Source: Sinanaerobacter chloroacetimidivorans (lineage in GTDB: Bacteria; Bacillota; Clostridia; Peptostreptococcales; Anaerovoracaceae). From it: a stretch of DNA of 64,000 nucleotides. The position numbers were made by a program, and so were the translations under genes. Under the pieces are notes generated by a model. It ran no database searches and was not told the origin of the DNA. It worked only from the letters and a program-made list of their open reading frames with translations. The stretch's first letter is position 1, and each line of letters starts with the position of its first letter. Of the stretch, positions 16,759-29,505 are shown in pieces. The stretch lies in the NCBI RefSeq assembly GCF_018128545.1, contig NZ_JAGSND010000008.1, positions 1 through 64,000 of the forward strand. The letters run 5' to 3'.

Positions 16759-17862
16759 CTATGCTCCGGCTTTGAGACAATAACTTCGAATCTGATCTTT
16801 GCTGAAAGTATAGATATCGGTCTTATCAAAGACCTGATACCATTGAAGGGTATACTCCAGTGTCTCTTTCAGATCAAGGGTTGGGTGCCAGCCAAGAAAT
16901 GCCTTTGCCTTGGTACAGTCAAGATTTAAAAGGCTGGTTTCATGGAGGGATGTTCTTTCTGTATGATGGGACCATTCTCCCGCCCCCCAAAGCGCTACCG
17001 CAATTTTAACCATTTCCATGACTGGAACAACAGCGGAAAAATCAGGTCCGAAATTCCATGGGCCGCTGTATTTTGCCGGATTTTCAAGCATACGGGAAGC
17101 AAGAAGAAGATAACCGTATAACGGTTCCAGTACAAATTGCCATGGTCGTACCGCATTGGGATTTCTCACTTCTATGGTTTCTCCTTTGCGTAAAGCTCTG
17201 ACGCAGTCCGGGATGATTCGGTCCAAAGACCAGTCGCCGCCTCCGATAACATTGCCGGCTCTTACGGAAGACACCCCTTTTAATGATGAGGAGTTTTGAT
17301 CCGAATGAAAAAAAGAATTTCGATAGGCTGCTGTAACCAGCTCAGCGCATCCTTTGCTGGCACTGTAGGGATCATATCCTCCTAAAGAATCTGCCTCCCG
17401 GTAACCCCAAATCTGCTCTTTGTTTTCATAGCATTTGTCCGAAGTAATGACAATACCTGCCTGGACGGAATCGGAAATCCGTATTTCTTCCAGGACATTC
17501 ACGGTTCCCATGATGTTGGTTTCCAGAGTTTCAACGGGAATCTCATAGGATAGCCTGACGATAGGCTGGGCTGCGAGATGAAATACAATTTCCGGATTGT
17601 GTCTTGTAAACACCTCATGCAGATGATCTTTATCCCGGACATCCCCATGAATATCCGTGATCCGATCTTTTAGCCCGCATACGATAAAATGATCAGATGA
17701 TGAATTAGGCGGAAGTGCATAACCGATGACTTCTGCACCCATGAGGGTGAGCCAGAGGGTGAGCCAGGATCCCTTAAATCCCGTATGGCCCGTCACAAGA
17801 ACTTTTTTTCCGAAGAACCTGCCGTTAAAAAGCTTGGTAAAATCTAGTCCCAGAGCTTCCAT
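16759..17862 (-). CDS. rfbG: CDP-glucose 4,6-dehydratase
   Basis: A 367-residue extended SDR enzyme that makes CDP-4-keto-6-deoxyglucose. It shows the NAD motif TGHTGFKGSWL near the N-terminus, VFHLAAQPIVRLSYE, the catalytic YDPYSASKGCAE (YxxxK) and the substrate-binding SVRAGNVIGGGDWSLDRIIPD characteristic of RfbG. I start it at 17862, where GGAGGAG precedes an ATG; a farther in-frame ATG at 17883 lacks an RBS. It overlaps rfbF by 19 nt. It is the second step of the operon pathway. Confidence 0.95.
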   Translation of the reverse strand: MEALGLDFTKLFNGRFFGKKVLVTGHTGFKGSWLTLWLTLMGAEVIGYALPPNSSSDHFIVCGLKDRITDIHGDVRDKDHLHEVFTRHNPEIVFHLAAQPIVRLSYEIPVETLETNIMGTVNVLEEIRISDSVQAGIVITSDKCYENKEQIWGYREADSLGGYDPYSASKGCAELVTAAYRNSFFHSDQNSSSLKGVSSVRAGNVIGGGDWSLDRIIPDCVRALRKGETIEVRNPNAVRPWQFVLEPLYGYLLLASRMLENPAKYSGPWNFGPDFSAVVPVMEMVKIAVALWGAGEWSHHTERTSLHETSLLNLDCTKAKAFLGWHPTLDLKETLEYTLQWYQVFDKTDIYTFSKDQIRSYCLKAGA

Positions 17863-18614
17863 GGCGCTTCTCCTCCGTTCCAAAGTTCATTAACTCTTTC
17901 AATATCCTTATAGGTATCTATGGCAGTCCAAAATCCGTTATGCTTATAGATCGACAATTCCGAATCCTTAGCCAGATGATGAAGCGGTTCCTGCTCGAAA
18001 GCGCAGTCCTGATCCGGTATATAGTCAAAAACTTCTTTATTGAGAACCATGTATCCTCCGTTTATAACATCATCCAAGATGGGTTTTTCTTTAAAGGAAG
18101 TCACGATGCCATCTTCAATTTGAAAGACTCCGAAAGGGGAATTTGGATTGACACCGGTAAGTGTGGCGATCTTGCCGGATTTTCGATGACTTGCAATGAG
18201 TTCTTTGATATCTACATCGCTGAGGCCATCGCCGTAGGTTAACATAAATTCGTCTGTATCAATATATTTTTTAATTTGCTTGATGCGCTTGCCGGTTTGA
18301 GATTCAAGACCGGTATCCACGATGGTAACGTTCCAATTTTCATCATTTTGCGTATGAAAACAGATATCGGAATGTCTGCCTGTGGATATGGTGAAATCGT
18401 TATTCAGGCAATACATTTCCATAAAATACCGCTTGATCATATCTCCCTTGTAGCCTACACATAAAACAAAATCATTAAATCCAAAATGGGAATAAATTTT
18501 CATAATATGCCAAATAATCGGCTTTTCTCCGATACGGACCAAAGGCTTTGGTCTGAACTCGGTTTCTTCTCTCATACGTGTTCCTTTGCCCCCGCAAAGT
18601 ATGACCGTTTTCAT
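17844..18614 (-). CDS. rfbF: Glucose-1-phosphate cytidylyltransferase
   Basis: A 256-residue nucleotidyltransferase that forms CDP-glucose from CTP and glucose-1-phosphate. It opens with VILCGGKGTRMREETEFRPKP, the cytidylyltransferase version of the GGxGTR loop, followed by IGEKPIIWHIMKIYSHFG, TYGDGLSDVD and KEKPILDDVINGGYMVLN. First gene of the eight-gene minus-strand operon; the following genes overlap or are separated by less than 50 nt. CDP rather than dTDP activation commits the pathway to the 3,6-dideoxyhexose branch with rfbG and rfbH. Confidence 0.95.
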   Translation of the reverse strand: MKTVILCGGKGTRMREETEFRPKPLVRIGEKPIIWHIMKIYSHFGFNDFVLCVGYKGDMIKRYFMEMYCLNNDFTISTGRHSDICFHTQNDENWNVTIVDTGLESQTGKRIKQIKKYIDTDEFMLTYGDGLSDVDIKELIASHRKSGKIATLTGVNPNSPFGVFQIEDGIVTSFKEKPILDDVINGGYMVLNKEVFDYIPDQDCAFEQEPLHHLAKDSELSIYKHNGFWTAIDTYKDIERVNELWNGGEAPWKLWD

Positions 18615-18665
18615 AGTAGTACCTGCTTTCTATTAATATGTCTGTATTTGTTTTCTAATGCCAGT

Positions 18666-18695
18666 AACAGCAGGAAACATACAAATCCTGCTGTT
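18666..18695. promoter_or_regulatory. Perfect 10-bp hairpin in the rfbF leader
   Basis: AACAGCAGGA (18666-18675) and TCCTGCTGTT (18686-18695) form a perfect stem with a 10-nt loop, 52-81 nt upstream of the rfbF start. No T-run follows on either strand, so it looks more like an operator or mRNA leader structure than a terminator. Confidence 0.45.
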
Positions 18696-18735
18696 TCACT
18701 ATATGCGGAGAGAATTCCTTTTGATACTTTTCCGG

Positions 18736-18764
18736 TTGACAGAAAGGTTTGATTATGCTAACTT
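18736..18764 (+). promoter_or_regulatory. Sigma-A promoter of the copper unit
   Basis: TTGACA (18736-18741) is followed after 17 bp by TAACTT (18759-18764). The CsoR operator lies immediately downstream, where repressor binding would block polymerase. Confidence 0.55.
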
Positions 18765-18768
18765 ATAC

Positions 18769-18788
18769 ATATACCCCTATGGGTATAT
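18769..18788. promoter_or_regulatory. CsoR operator
   Basis: ATATACCC (18769-18776), four bases, then GGGTATAT (18781-18788). This TACCC-N4-GGGTA dyad is the classical CsoR/RcnR-family operator and lies between the promoter and the csoR start. Confidence 0.8.
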
Positions 18789-18814
18789 ATAATCGATGAA
18801 ACAGGAGGTTACTG

Positions 18815-19090
18815 ATGCGACAATGTATGGATGTGCCGAAGGTACAGGCTAGAATTAAAAAAATAGAAGGTCAGCTGCGTGCAATTTCGGAAATGGTGGA
18901 AAAGGACGTTCCCTGTGAGGATATACTGATCCAAATCAATGCCGCAAAAAGTGCGATGCATAAGGTAGGCCAGGTCGTCCTGGAGGGGCATTTGCAGCAT
19001 TGTGTCCGGGATGGTATTGAGCATGGAGACCCGGATAAGACCATCGCTGAATTTGCGAAAGCTGTAGAGCATTTTTCCAGAATGGGTTAA
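18815..19090 (+). CDS. csoR: CsoR family copper-sensing repressor
   Basis: A 91-residue DUF156 protein. The Cu(I) ligand set is intact and in exact register: C34, H59 and C63 (spacing x24 and x3, the same as C36/H61/C65 of M. tuberculosis CsoR). The N-terminal KVQARIKKIEGQLRAI helix provides the DNA-binding basic residues. RBS AGGAGG precedes the ATG. A CsoR dyad lies 27 nt upstream, and the P-type ATPase starts 8 nt downstream, so this is an autoregulated copper-responsive unit. Confidence 0.92.
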   Translation: MRQCMDVPKVQARIKKIEGQLRAISEMVEKDVPCEDILIQINAAKSAMHKVGQVVLEGHLQHCVRDGIEHGDPDKTIAEFAKAVEHFSRMG

Positions 19091-19098
19091 AAGGTGAA

Positions 19099-20973
19099 TT
19101 GATGATAAAATTGAAAGAGTTCTTTTCTAATGAAGAAAAGCGTACGATCCTATTCCTGTCGTTGTCGGGAATATCCTTAATAATGAGTTTTATACAGATA
19201 TGGGACTTTCCGATAGACCCTGCTTGGCTTGCGATTTTACTCTGTGGGATTCCGATTATAAAAGGTGCTTTGGAAGGCTTACTGCGGGAATTTGACATAA
19301 AGGCGGATGTCCTGGTGTCCTTAGCTTTAATTGCTTCTGTAATCATAGGAGAAATTTTTGCCGCCGGAGAAGTGGCATTTATTATGGCAATCGGTGCGCT
19401 TCTGGAAGAACGGACCGTTGCAAAAGCCCGTGCAGGGATAGAAAAGCTGGTTCATCTCACTCCCAGAACGGCTCGAAGGATCGAAGCGGAAGGAGAGCGG
19501 ATAATCCCTGCTGAAATGGTAAAGATGGGTGATCTCCTTCGAGTTCTTGCGGGAGAAAGCATTGCAGTAGACGGCGTGATTCTTAACGGTCAAACCTCCA
19601 TTGATCAGTCGGTGATGACCGGAGAATCTCTTCCGGTTGATAAAGGTCCGGGTGATGAAGTCTTTAGCGGCACGGTGAATCAGTTCGGCACCTTTGAAAT
19701 GAAAGCTGTTAAGGTAGGGGAGGACAGCTCGCTGCAGAGAATGATCCGGCTGGTAGAATCCGCTGATGCAGGAAAAGCGAAGATCGTCGGTATTGCAGAC
19801 AGGTGGGCGACCTGGATTGTTGTAATCGCCTTGGCTGCAGCCTTAGTCACATGGTTTGTTACAGGAGAAATCATCCGATCCGTAACCATTCTGGTCGTAT
19901 TCTGCCCCTGTGCCTTGGTACTTGCCACACCAACGGCTATTATGGCTGGAATCGGCAATGCGGCACAGTTCGGAATTTTAATTCGAGAAGGAGATGCTTT
20001 AGAGAAGCTTGCCAAGGTAAAAAATATCGCCTTTGATAAAACAGGAACCCTTACTTATGGAAAACCCACTGTAATAGAAGCTGAAGACTTCCGAAGGGAT
20101 CAATCTGCAGGAGATCTTCTTGCACTTACGGCATCAGCAGAACTCCGATCCGAGCATCCTCTGGGAAGAGCAATTGCAAACCATTATAAAATGACAGTTA
20201 AAAAAGCACCCGCAGATCCTGAATCATTTCTACTGATACCTGGAAGAGGGGTCAGGGCAAAAGTGAACGGGCATGATGTTTTAGCGGGAAATGCAGAGCT
20301 CTTGCGGGATCATTCCATATCAATAACGGAAGAGATCTTGCTGAAAGCAGCAGAATACAGCCAGAAAGGATGTACCGTAATCTATATTGCGGTTGACAGG
20401 ATGCCTGCAGGGATTATCGCGTTGTCAGATATTCTCCGGTCCGATGTTAGAGGGATGATCCGAAATATTCACAGGACCGGTGTAAAAAGTGTACTTATCA
20501 CAGGGGATCATGCACAAGCCGCTGATCAGATTGCCCGCGAAGCAGGAATTAATACCATTCATTCCGACTGCTTGCCGGAAAATAAAATGTCTATTATAGA
20601 TTCTTATCAAACAAAAGGGGAAATGGTTTGCATGGTTGGGGACGGCATCAATGATGCTCCTGCATTAAAGAAAGCCTATGTAGGTGTAGCACTTGGCGGA
20701 ATCGGCAGCGATATTGCAGTGGATGCGGCAGATATTGCTTTGGTAGGGGATGAAATAAAATATCTTCCACATTTAATTCAACTGGCCAAAAAGACCATAA
20801 GCACTATCAAAATTAATCTAACCCTATCCATGGTTTTAAATTTTGCTGCCATTATTCTTGCTATGACAGGAATATTGACTCCTGTATCAGGCGCTTTGGT
20901 ACATAATGTAGGTTCGGTGGCTGTTATTATCAATTCTGCATTACTTTTAAAATGGAAGAAGAATTTGCAATAG
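19099..20973 (+). CDS. P1B-type heavy-metal translocating ATPase (probably Cu+)
   Basis: A 624-residue transporter. The family motifs are intact: the CPC metal site in VVFCPCALVLATP, the actuator TGE loop (DQSVMTGESLPVDK), phosphorylated D313 in FDKTGTLT, HPLG for ATP binding, and MVGDGINDAPAL. It has no N-terminal metal-binding domain and begins almost directly with membrane segments. The last helix reads HNVGSVAVIINSALLL, not the M-x-x-SS pattern expected of canonical CopA, so copper is assigned from the CsoR partner rather than from TM8. No copper chaperone gene is adjacent. Confidence 0.88.
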   Translation: MMIKLKEFFSNEEKRTILFLSLSGISLIMSFIQIWDFPIDPAWLAILLCGIPIIKGALEGLLREFDIKADVLVSLALIASVIIGEIFAAGEVAFIMAIGALLEERTVAKARAGIEKLVHLTPRTARRIEAEGERIIPAEMVKMGDLLRVLAGESIAVDGVILNGQTSIDQSVMTGESLPVDKGPGDEVFSGTVNQFGTFEMKAVKVGEDSSLQRMIRLVESADAGKAKIVGIADRWATWIVVIALAAALVTWFVTGEIIRSVTILVVFCPCALVLATPTAIMAGIGNAAQFGILIREGDALEKLAKVKNIAFDKTGTLTYGKPTVIEAEDFRRDQSAGDLLALTASAELRSEHPLGRAIANHYKMTVKKAPADPESFLLIPGRGVRAKVNGHDVLAGNAELLRDHSISITEEILLKAAEYSQKGCTVIYIAVDRMPAGIIALSDILRSDVRGMIRNIHRTGVKSVLITGDHAQAADQIAREAGINTIHSDCLPENKMSIIDSYQTKGEMVCMVGDGINDAPALKKAYVGVALGGIGSDIAVDAADIALVGDEIKYLPHLIQLAKKTISTIKINLTLSMVLNFAAIILAMTGILTPVSGALVHNVGSVAVIINSALLLKWKKNLQ

Positions 20974-21029
20974 CACACTCTAAATCTAAAATTAAGATAA
21001 ATAAAAATTATAATTATTATAAAATGAAT

Positions 21030-21135
21030 AACAAAAAACAGCTTGCAGTGATGCGACCCTAATAAGTTAGACTTTATAGCGTAGTAGTTTTGGTCTAACT
21101 TTTGGGGGTCGGTTCAAGATAAGCTGTTTTTTGTT
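21030..21135. terminator. Bidirectional terminator interrupted by a miniature element
   Basis: AACAAAAAACAGCTT (21030-21044) and AAGCTGTTTTTTGTT (21121-21135) are a perfect 15-bp inverted repeat providing U-runs in both directions, between the convergent ATPase and collagen-like genes. The 76-nt loop is far larger than needed and contains a separate 68-bp palindromic unit (21049-21116). Confidence 0.65.
21049..21116. mobile_element. 68-bp miniature element with IS3-like terminal inverted repeats
   Basis: The outer 24 bases of each end match at 19 of 24 positions: 21049-21072 starts TGATGCGACCC and ends AGTTAGAC; the opposite end (21116 back to 21093) starts TGAACCGACCCCC and ends AGTTAGAC. 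TG-initiated ends with GACCCC and AAAGTTAGAC resemble ends of IS3-family elements as I remember them. Only 20 bp separate the ends, so no transposase remains. A convincing target duplication is not visible (only AG on both sides). Best read as a MITE-like derivative. Confidence 0.5.
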
Positions 21136-21140
21136 GTATA

Positions 21141-21167
21141 GGCATCTAAAGGGGACCTTTAGATGCC
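21141..21167. terminator. Perfect 12-bp hairpin downstream of the minus-strand collagen gene
   Basis: GGCATCTAAAGG (21141-21152), a 3-nt loop and CCTTTAGATGCC (21156-21167). It lies 26 nt beyond the stop of the 21194 gene. The next U-run on the minus strand is supplied by the adjacent terminator. Confidence 0.5.
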
Positions 21168-21193
21168 TGAAATCGTTATTGTGTGACTACTTT

Positions 21194-23464
<2,271 letters not shown>

Positions 23465-23468
23465 TTAT

Positions 23469-23495
23469 TATTCTATGCGTTGGTAAACAAAGTGT
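23469..23495 (-). promoter_or_regulatory. Sigma-K-like promoter of the minus-strand collagen gene
   Basis: On the minus strand, AC (23495-23494), 16 bp, then CATAGAATA (23477-23469), fits AC-N16-CATANNNTA. It lies 47 nt before the start codon. The palindrome GGATAATGTTATCC (23450-23463) would form a hairpin at the very 5' end of the transcript. Confidence 0.55.
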
Positions 23496-23580
23496 TATTG
23501 ATTATCTAACAACTCCACAATTTTTCACAATTAAAAAAATAAAAAAGTTATATAACCCAAACTCTATTTGTTGCTTGGAA

Positions 23581-23607
23581 ACAACTGATATGACAATACA
23601 TATTATA
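23581..23607 (+). promoter_or_regulatory. Sigma-K-like promoter of the first plus-strand collagen gene
   Basis: AC (23581-23582), 16 bp, CATATTATA (23599-23607). The surrounding sequence is shared with the promoter at 25062: both carry ATACATATTATATT and an upstream ACAAC. Confidence 0.6.
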
Positions 23608-23681
23608 TTGTGAGCATACCTTTAAGGTACTGCTTAGTTCTGCAATGCCAGCAGATATTAACTGGATCTACCAGTGAAAAG

Positions 23682-23698
23682 GCGGTTGAATAAACCGC
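23682..23698 (+). promoter_or_regulatory. Leader hairpin upstream of the first plus-strand collagen gene
   Basis: GCGGTT (23682-23687), a 5-nt loop and AACCGC (23693-23698), just before the RBS (AGGAG). The equivalent position before the 25201 gene also folds into a GCGGT-based hairpin with a different loop sequence. Confidence 0.5.
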
Positions 23699-23701
23699 TA
23701 A

Positions 23702-24946
<1,245 letters not shown>

Positions 24947-24974
24947 ATTTAATAAAGTAAATGAATGATAAGTC

Positions 24975-25030
24975 TAATGCCTTCTCCATCTTCAGCTTCA
25001 ATTTCTTTAGGGAAGGCATTAAGCTTTTTT
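24975..25030 (+). terminator. Rho-independent terminator after the first plus-strand collagen gene
   Basis: TAATGCCTT (24975-24983) pairs with AAGGCATTA (25013-25021) and is followed by AGCTTTTTT. The loop is long (29 nt). Confidence 0.65.
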
Positions 25031-25061
25031 CAGATATCCCTTATAAAGTATAACGGCGGTA

Positions 25062-25088
25062 ACAACAAATATGAAGATACATATTATA
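25062..25088 (+). promoter_or_regulatory. Sigma-K-like promoter of the second plus-strand collagen gene
   Basis: AC (25062-25063), 16 bp, CATATTATA (25080-25088), the same spacing and -10 as the 23581 promoter. Confidence 0.6.
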
Positions 25089-25107
25089 TTATGATGCATG
25101 CTCTTAA

Positions 25108-26910
<1,803 letters not shown>

Positions 26911-26951
26911 TGAGCAATCTTTAAGCTAAGAATCATCTTTTACAGGCACAA

Positions 26952-26990
26952 GCCCGTTATCTCTAACAGGATAACGGGCGCTTTTATTTT
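26952..26990 (+). terminator. Rho-independent terminator after the second plus-strand collagen gene
   Basis: GCCCGTTATC (26952-26961), an 8-nt loop and GATAACGGGC (26970-26979), followed by GCTTTTATTTT. Confidence 0.85.
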
Positions 26991-27099
26991 GTATAGGAAA
27001 ACCTCTGACTGGTGGATCAAAATTAGGAAGTATCAAGGTCTTCAGACAGTACATATATTGGTATGAGGGTAATTATAAACATGACAAAGGAGAATGTAC

Positions 27100-28197
27100 T
27101 TGAATAAGTTTAAAATATGCGTTTATGCTATATGCAAAAATGAAGAACAATTTGTTGATCGATGGATGGATGCTGTAAGTGAAGCAGATATGGTGGTGGT
27201 TACCGACACAGGATCAACGGATTCTACTGTTAAGAAACTGCGCGACCGAGGCGCTGTCGTATATGAGGAAACCATAAAACCCTGGCGCTTTGATGAAGCA
27301 AGGAATCGGGCAATGGATCATATTCCCGAAGCTATGGATATTTGTGTTTCCAATGATTTGGATGAGGTATTTGAAGCAGGATGGAGAGAAAAATTGGAAA
27401 CAGTTTGGACAACGCAATGTACCCGTGCCAGATACCTTTTTACCTGGAGTTATCATGAGGATGGTACGCCCAATAAACAATACCCAATGGAGAAAATTCA
27501 CTGCCGAAATGGATTTCGCTGGGTGCACCCGGTTCATGAAGTGTTATCTTACAATGGAGAACTTCACGACCATACGGTTTGGGTTCCCGGTATGGTATTG
27601 AATCACTATCCTGATCTCTCAAAACCAAGAAGTCAGTATCTTCCTTTATTGGAATTGTCAGCTCAGGAAAATCCTGATGATGACAGGGGGATGTTTTGGC
27701 TGGGCAGAGAATATATGTATTATAATGAGCATGATAAAAGCATCTCAACACTGATGAAATACCTGGAAATGCCCACTGCGCTATGGAAAGAGGAACGATG
27801 TGCGGCTATGAGATTTATCTCAAAATGCTATGAAAAAAAAGGAAATCAAAAAGAGGCAAGAAGCTGGCTTTATAAGGCCATTGCAGAATGTCCCTCTATC
27901 AGAGAGCCCTATCTGAACATGGCCCAGCTGGGATATTTGGAAAACGACTGGCCTCTTGTCTTTCTCATGACCGGTGAAGCACTGAAAATCAATACAAAAA
28001 CGGGCAGCTATCTGACAGATCCAAAGTCCTGGGATTATACCCTCTATGATCTTGCTGCCATTAGTCATTATCGTTTGGGGTTATATCAAAGATCCTATGA
28101 ATTTGCTCAAAAAGCTTGTGAAATTGCGCCGAATGATGAGAGGTTGAAGAATAATCTTCATCTTATTAGCTTAAAGTTGAAGGAAAATATGGGGTGA
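27100..28197 (+). CDS. GT2 glycosyltransferase with C-terminal TPR repeats
   Basis: A 365-residue protein. Residues about 1-200 are a family 2 transferase: ICVYAICKNEEQFVDRW, VVTDTGSTDSTV, and SNDLDEVFEAGW as the metal/nucleotide-sugar site. Residues about 205-360 form TPR-like helical repeats (WLGREYMYYNEHDKSIS and AKSWLYKAIAECP-type units). GT2-TPR proteins commonly glycosylate proteins, the TPR part holding the acceptor. I start it at TTG 27100, because AGGAG (27088-27092) is 7 nt away; the ATG at 27094 would be only 1 nt from that RBS. It lies directly after the collagen genes and is followed by a paralogue. A CATATATT at 27052 could be a sporulation -10, but this is weak. Confidence 0.88.
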   Translation: MNKFKICVYAICKNEEQFVDRWMDAVSEADMVVVTDTGSTDSTVKKLRDRGAVVYEETIKPWRFDEARNRAMDHIPEAMDICVSNDLDEVFEAGWREKLETVWTTQCTRARYLFTWSYHEDGTPNKQYPMEKIHCRNGFRWVHPVHEVLSYNGELHDHTVWVPGMVLNHYPDLSKPRSQYLPLLELSAQENPDDDRGMFWLGREYMYYNEHDKSISTLMKYLEMPTALWKEERCAAMRFISKCYEKKGNQKEARSWLYKAIAECPSIREPYLNMAQLGYLENDWPLVFLMTGEALKINTKTGSYLTDPKSWDYTLYDLAAISHYRLGLYQRSYEFAQKACEIAPNDERLKNNLHLISLKLKENMG

Positions 28198-28201
28198 TGA
28201 T

Positions 28202-29302
28202 TTGTCTGGATATAAAGTTTGTGTCTATGCCATTTGTAAAAATGAATTGGGCTTTGTAGATCGATGGATGGAATCTATGAGGGAGGCAGATCTCATTGTG
28301 GTTACGGATACCGGCTCCGATGATGGGACGGTGGAAAGACTTCGGGAAAAAGGAGCTGTCGTATATGTTGATGAAGTCAAACCATGGAGATTTGATAAAG
28401 CGAGAAATATTTCGCTGGATCATGTACCTCTTGACGTAGATATCTGTGTATGCACAGATCTGGATGAAGTATTCCAGCCGGGCTGGAGAAAATGCCTTGA
28501 AGATGCATGGCAGCCCAACACCAAAATGGCCAAATATTTATATAACTGGAGTTTGAAGGAAGACGGAACTCCTGATATCCAATTTAATTATTTTAAAGCA
28601 CATGCCCGTAAAGGCTACGTATGGAGATATCCCGTACATGAGTGCCTTCGCTATGTAGGTGAAACTCCTGAAAAAATTGTATATGCTACAGGGATGGTTC
28701 TGAACCATTTTCCTGATGCGTCGAAATCCAGGGGGTCTTATCTGCCCCTGTTAGAGATGGGTGCGGAAGAGTATCCGGAAGATGACAGGGCTGTATATTA
28801 TCTGGGACGGGAATATATGTACAAAGGGATGTGGCAAAAGTGTATCGATACTTTAAAAAAACATCTTAATTTAAAATCCTGCACATGGAAAGAAGAAAGG
28901 TGTGCGTCCATGAGATGGATTGCAAAATCTTACTTCTCCCTCTCCAATCATACGGAGGCACAATGCTGGTACTATAAAGCCATAGCGGAATGCCCGCATA
29001 TGAGGGAGCCTTATATTGAATGTGCGAAGATGGCATATCAGCTAAAAAATTGGGAAATGGTATTTTTTATGACAGACCAGGCTCTGAATATAAAGGAAAA
29101 GTCCCTGGTGTATGTAAATATGGGGTATTGCTGGGATCATACACCGGATGATCTGGCATCCATCAGCAGCTACTACCTCGGCATGTATGAACGGTCCTTT
29201 CAGCACGCAAAGGCTGCATTGGCTTACCATCCGGAGGATAAACGTCTTCAGGGTAATTTATTATTAGTGGAAGCAAAGTGCAAGGCAAAGACAATTATAT
29301 AG
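28202..29302 (+). CDS. GT2 glycosyltransferase with C-terminal TPR repeats (paralogue)
   Basis: A 366-residue paralogue of the preceding protein, colinear along its length (VCVYAICKNELGFVDRW, VVTDTGSDDGTV, CTDLDEVFQPGW, then the same TPR pattern with WYYKAIAECPHMREPY). The start is a TTG, four bases after the previous stop, with GGGGTGAT upstream, so the two are cotranscribed. Two closely related transferases in tandem suggest sequential addition of sugars to the same scaffold, or a split of acceptor preference. A strong terminator follows. Confidence 0.88.
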   Translation: MSGYKVCVYAICKNELGFVDRWMESMREADLIVVTDTGSDDGTVERLREKGAVVYVDEVKPWRFDKARNISLDHVPLDVDICVCTDLDEVFQPGWRKCLEDAWQPNTKMAKYLYNWSLKEDGTPDIQFNYFKAHARKGYVWRYPVHECLRYVGETPEKIVYATGMVLNHFPDASKSRGSYLPLLEMGAEEYPEDDRAVYYLGREYMYKGMWQKCIDTLKKHLNLKSCTWKEERCASMRWIAKSYFSLSNHTEAQCWYYKAIAECPHMREPYIECAKMAYQLKNWEMVFFMTDQALNIKEKSLVYVNMGYCWDHTPDDLASISSYYLGMYERSFQHAKAALAYHPEDKRLQGNLLLVEAKCKAKTII

Positions 29303-29323
29303 AAGCTATAGGAGTCATAAATA

Positions 29324-29398
29324 GAAAAGTCACTTATGAAGTTTTTCCCAGGTTTATAAAGAATAAATTTGGGACCTTTGTTCTAAAGTGGCTTTTTC
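29324..29398 (+). terminator. Terminator of the GT2-TPR operon
   Basis: GAAAAGTCACTT (29324-29335) pairs with AAGTGGCTTTTTC (29386-29398) with one G-U pair; an inner CCCA/TGGG stem shortens the loop. The arm ends in a T5 run. Confidence 0.6.
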
Positions 29399-29505
29399 AT
29401 GTATAAATTAAGGGTATACAAATAAAGAAAAGCTGATATAATTCCTAATATCAGATTAAATTTTGAAACAAGCAGTCAGGAAGGTAGAGTAGGAAGGGTT
29501 AGATT

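Noticed and set aside
9381-18614. O-antigen (LPS) biosynthesis cluster as in Yersinia or Salmonella
   Set aside because: No lipid A, wzx/wzy or outer-membrane genes are present and the rest of the window is Gram-positive. A capsule or teichoic-acid-like polymer cannot be excluded, but polymerase and flippase genes are missing too.
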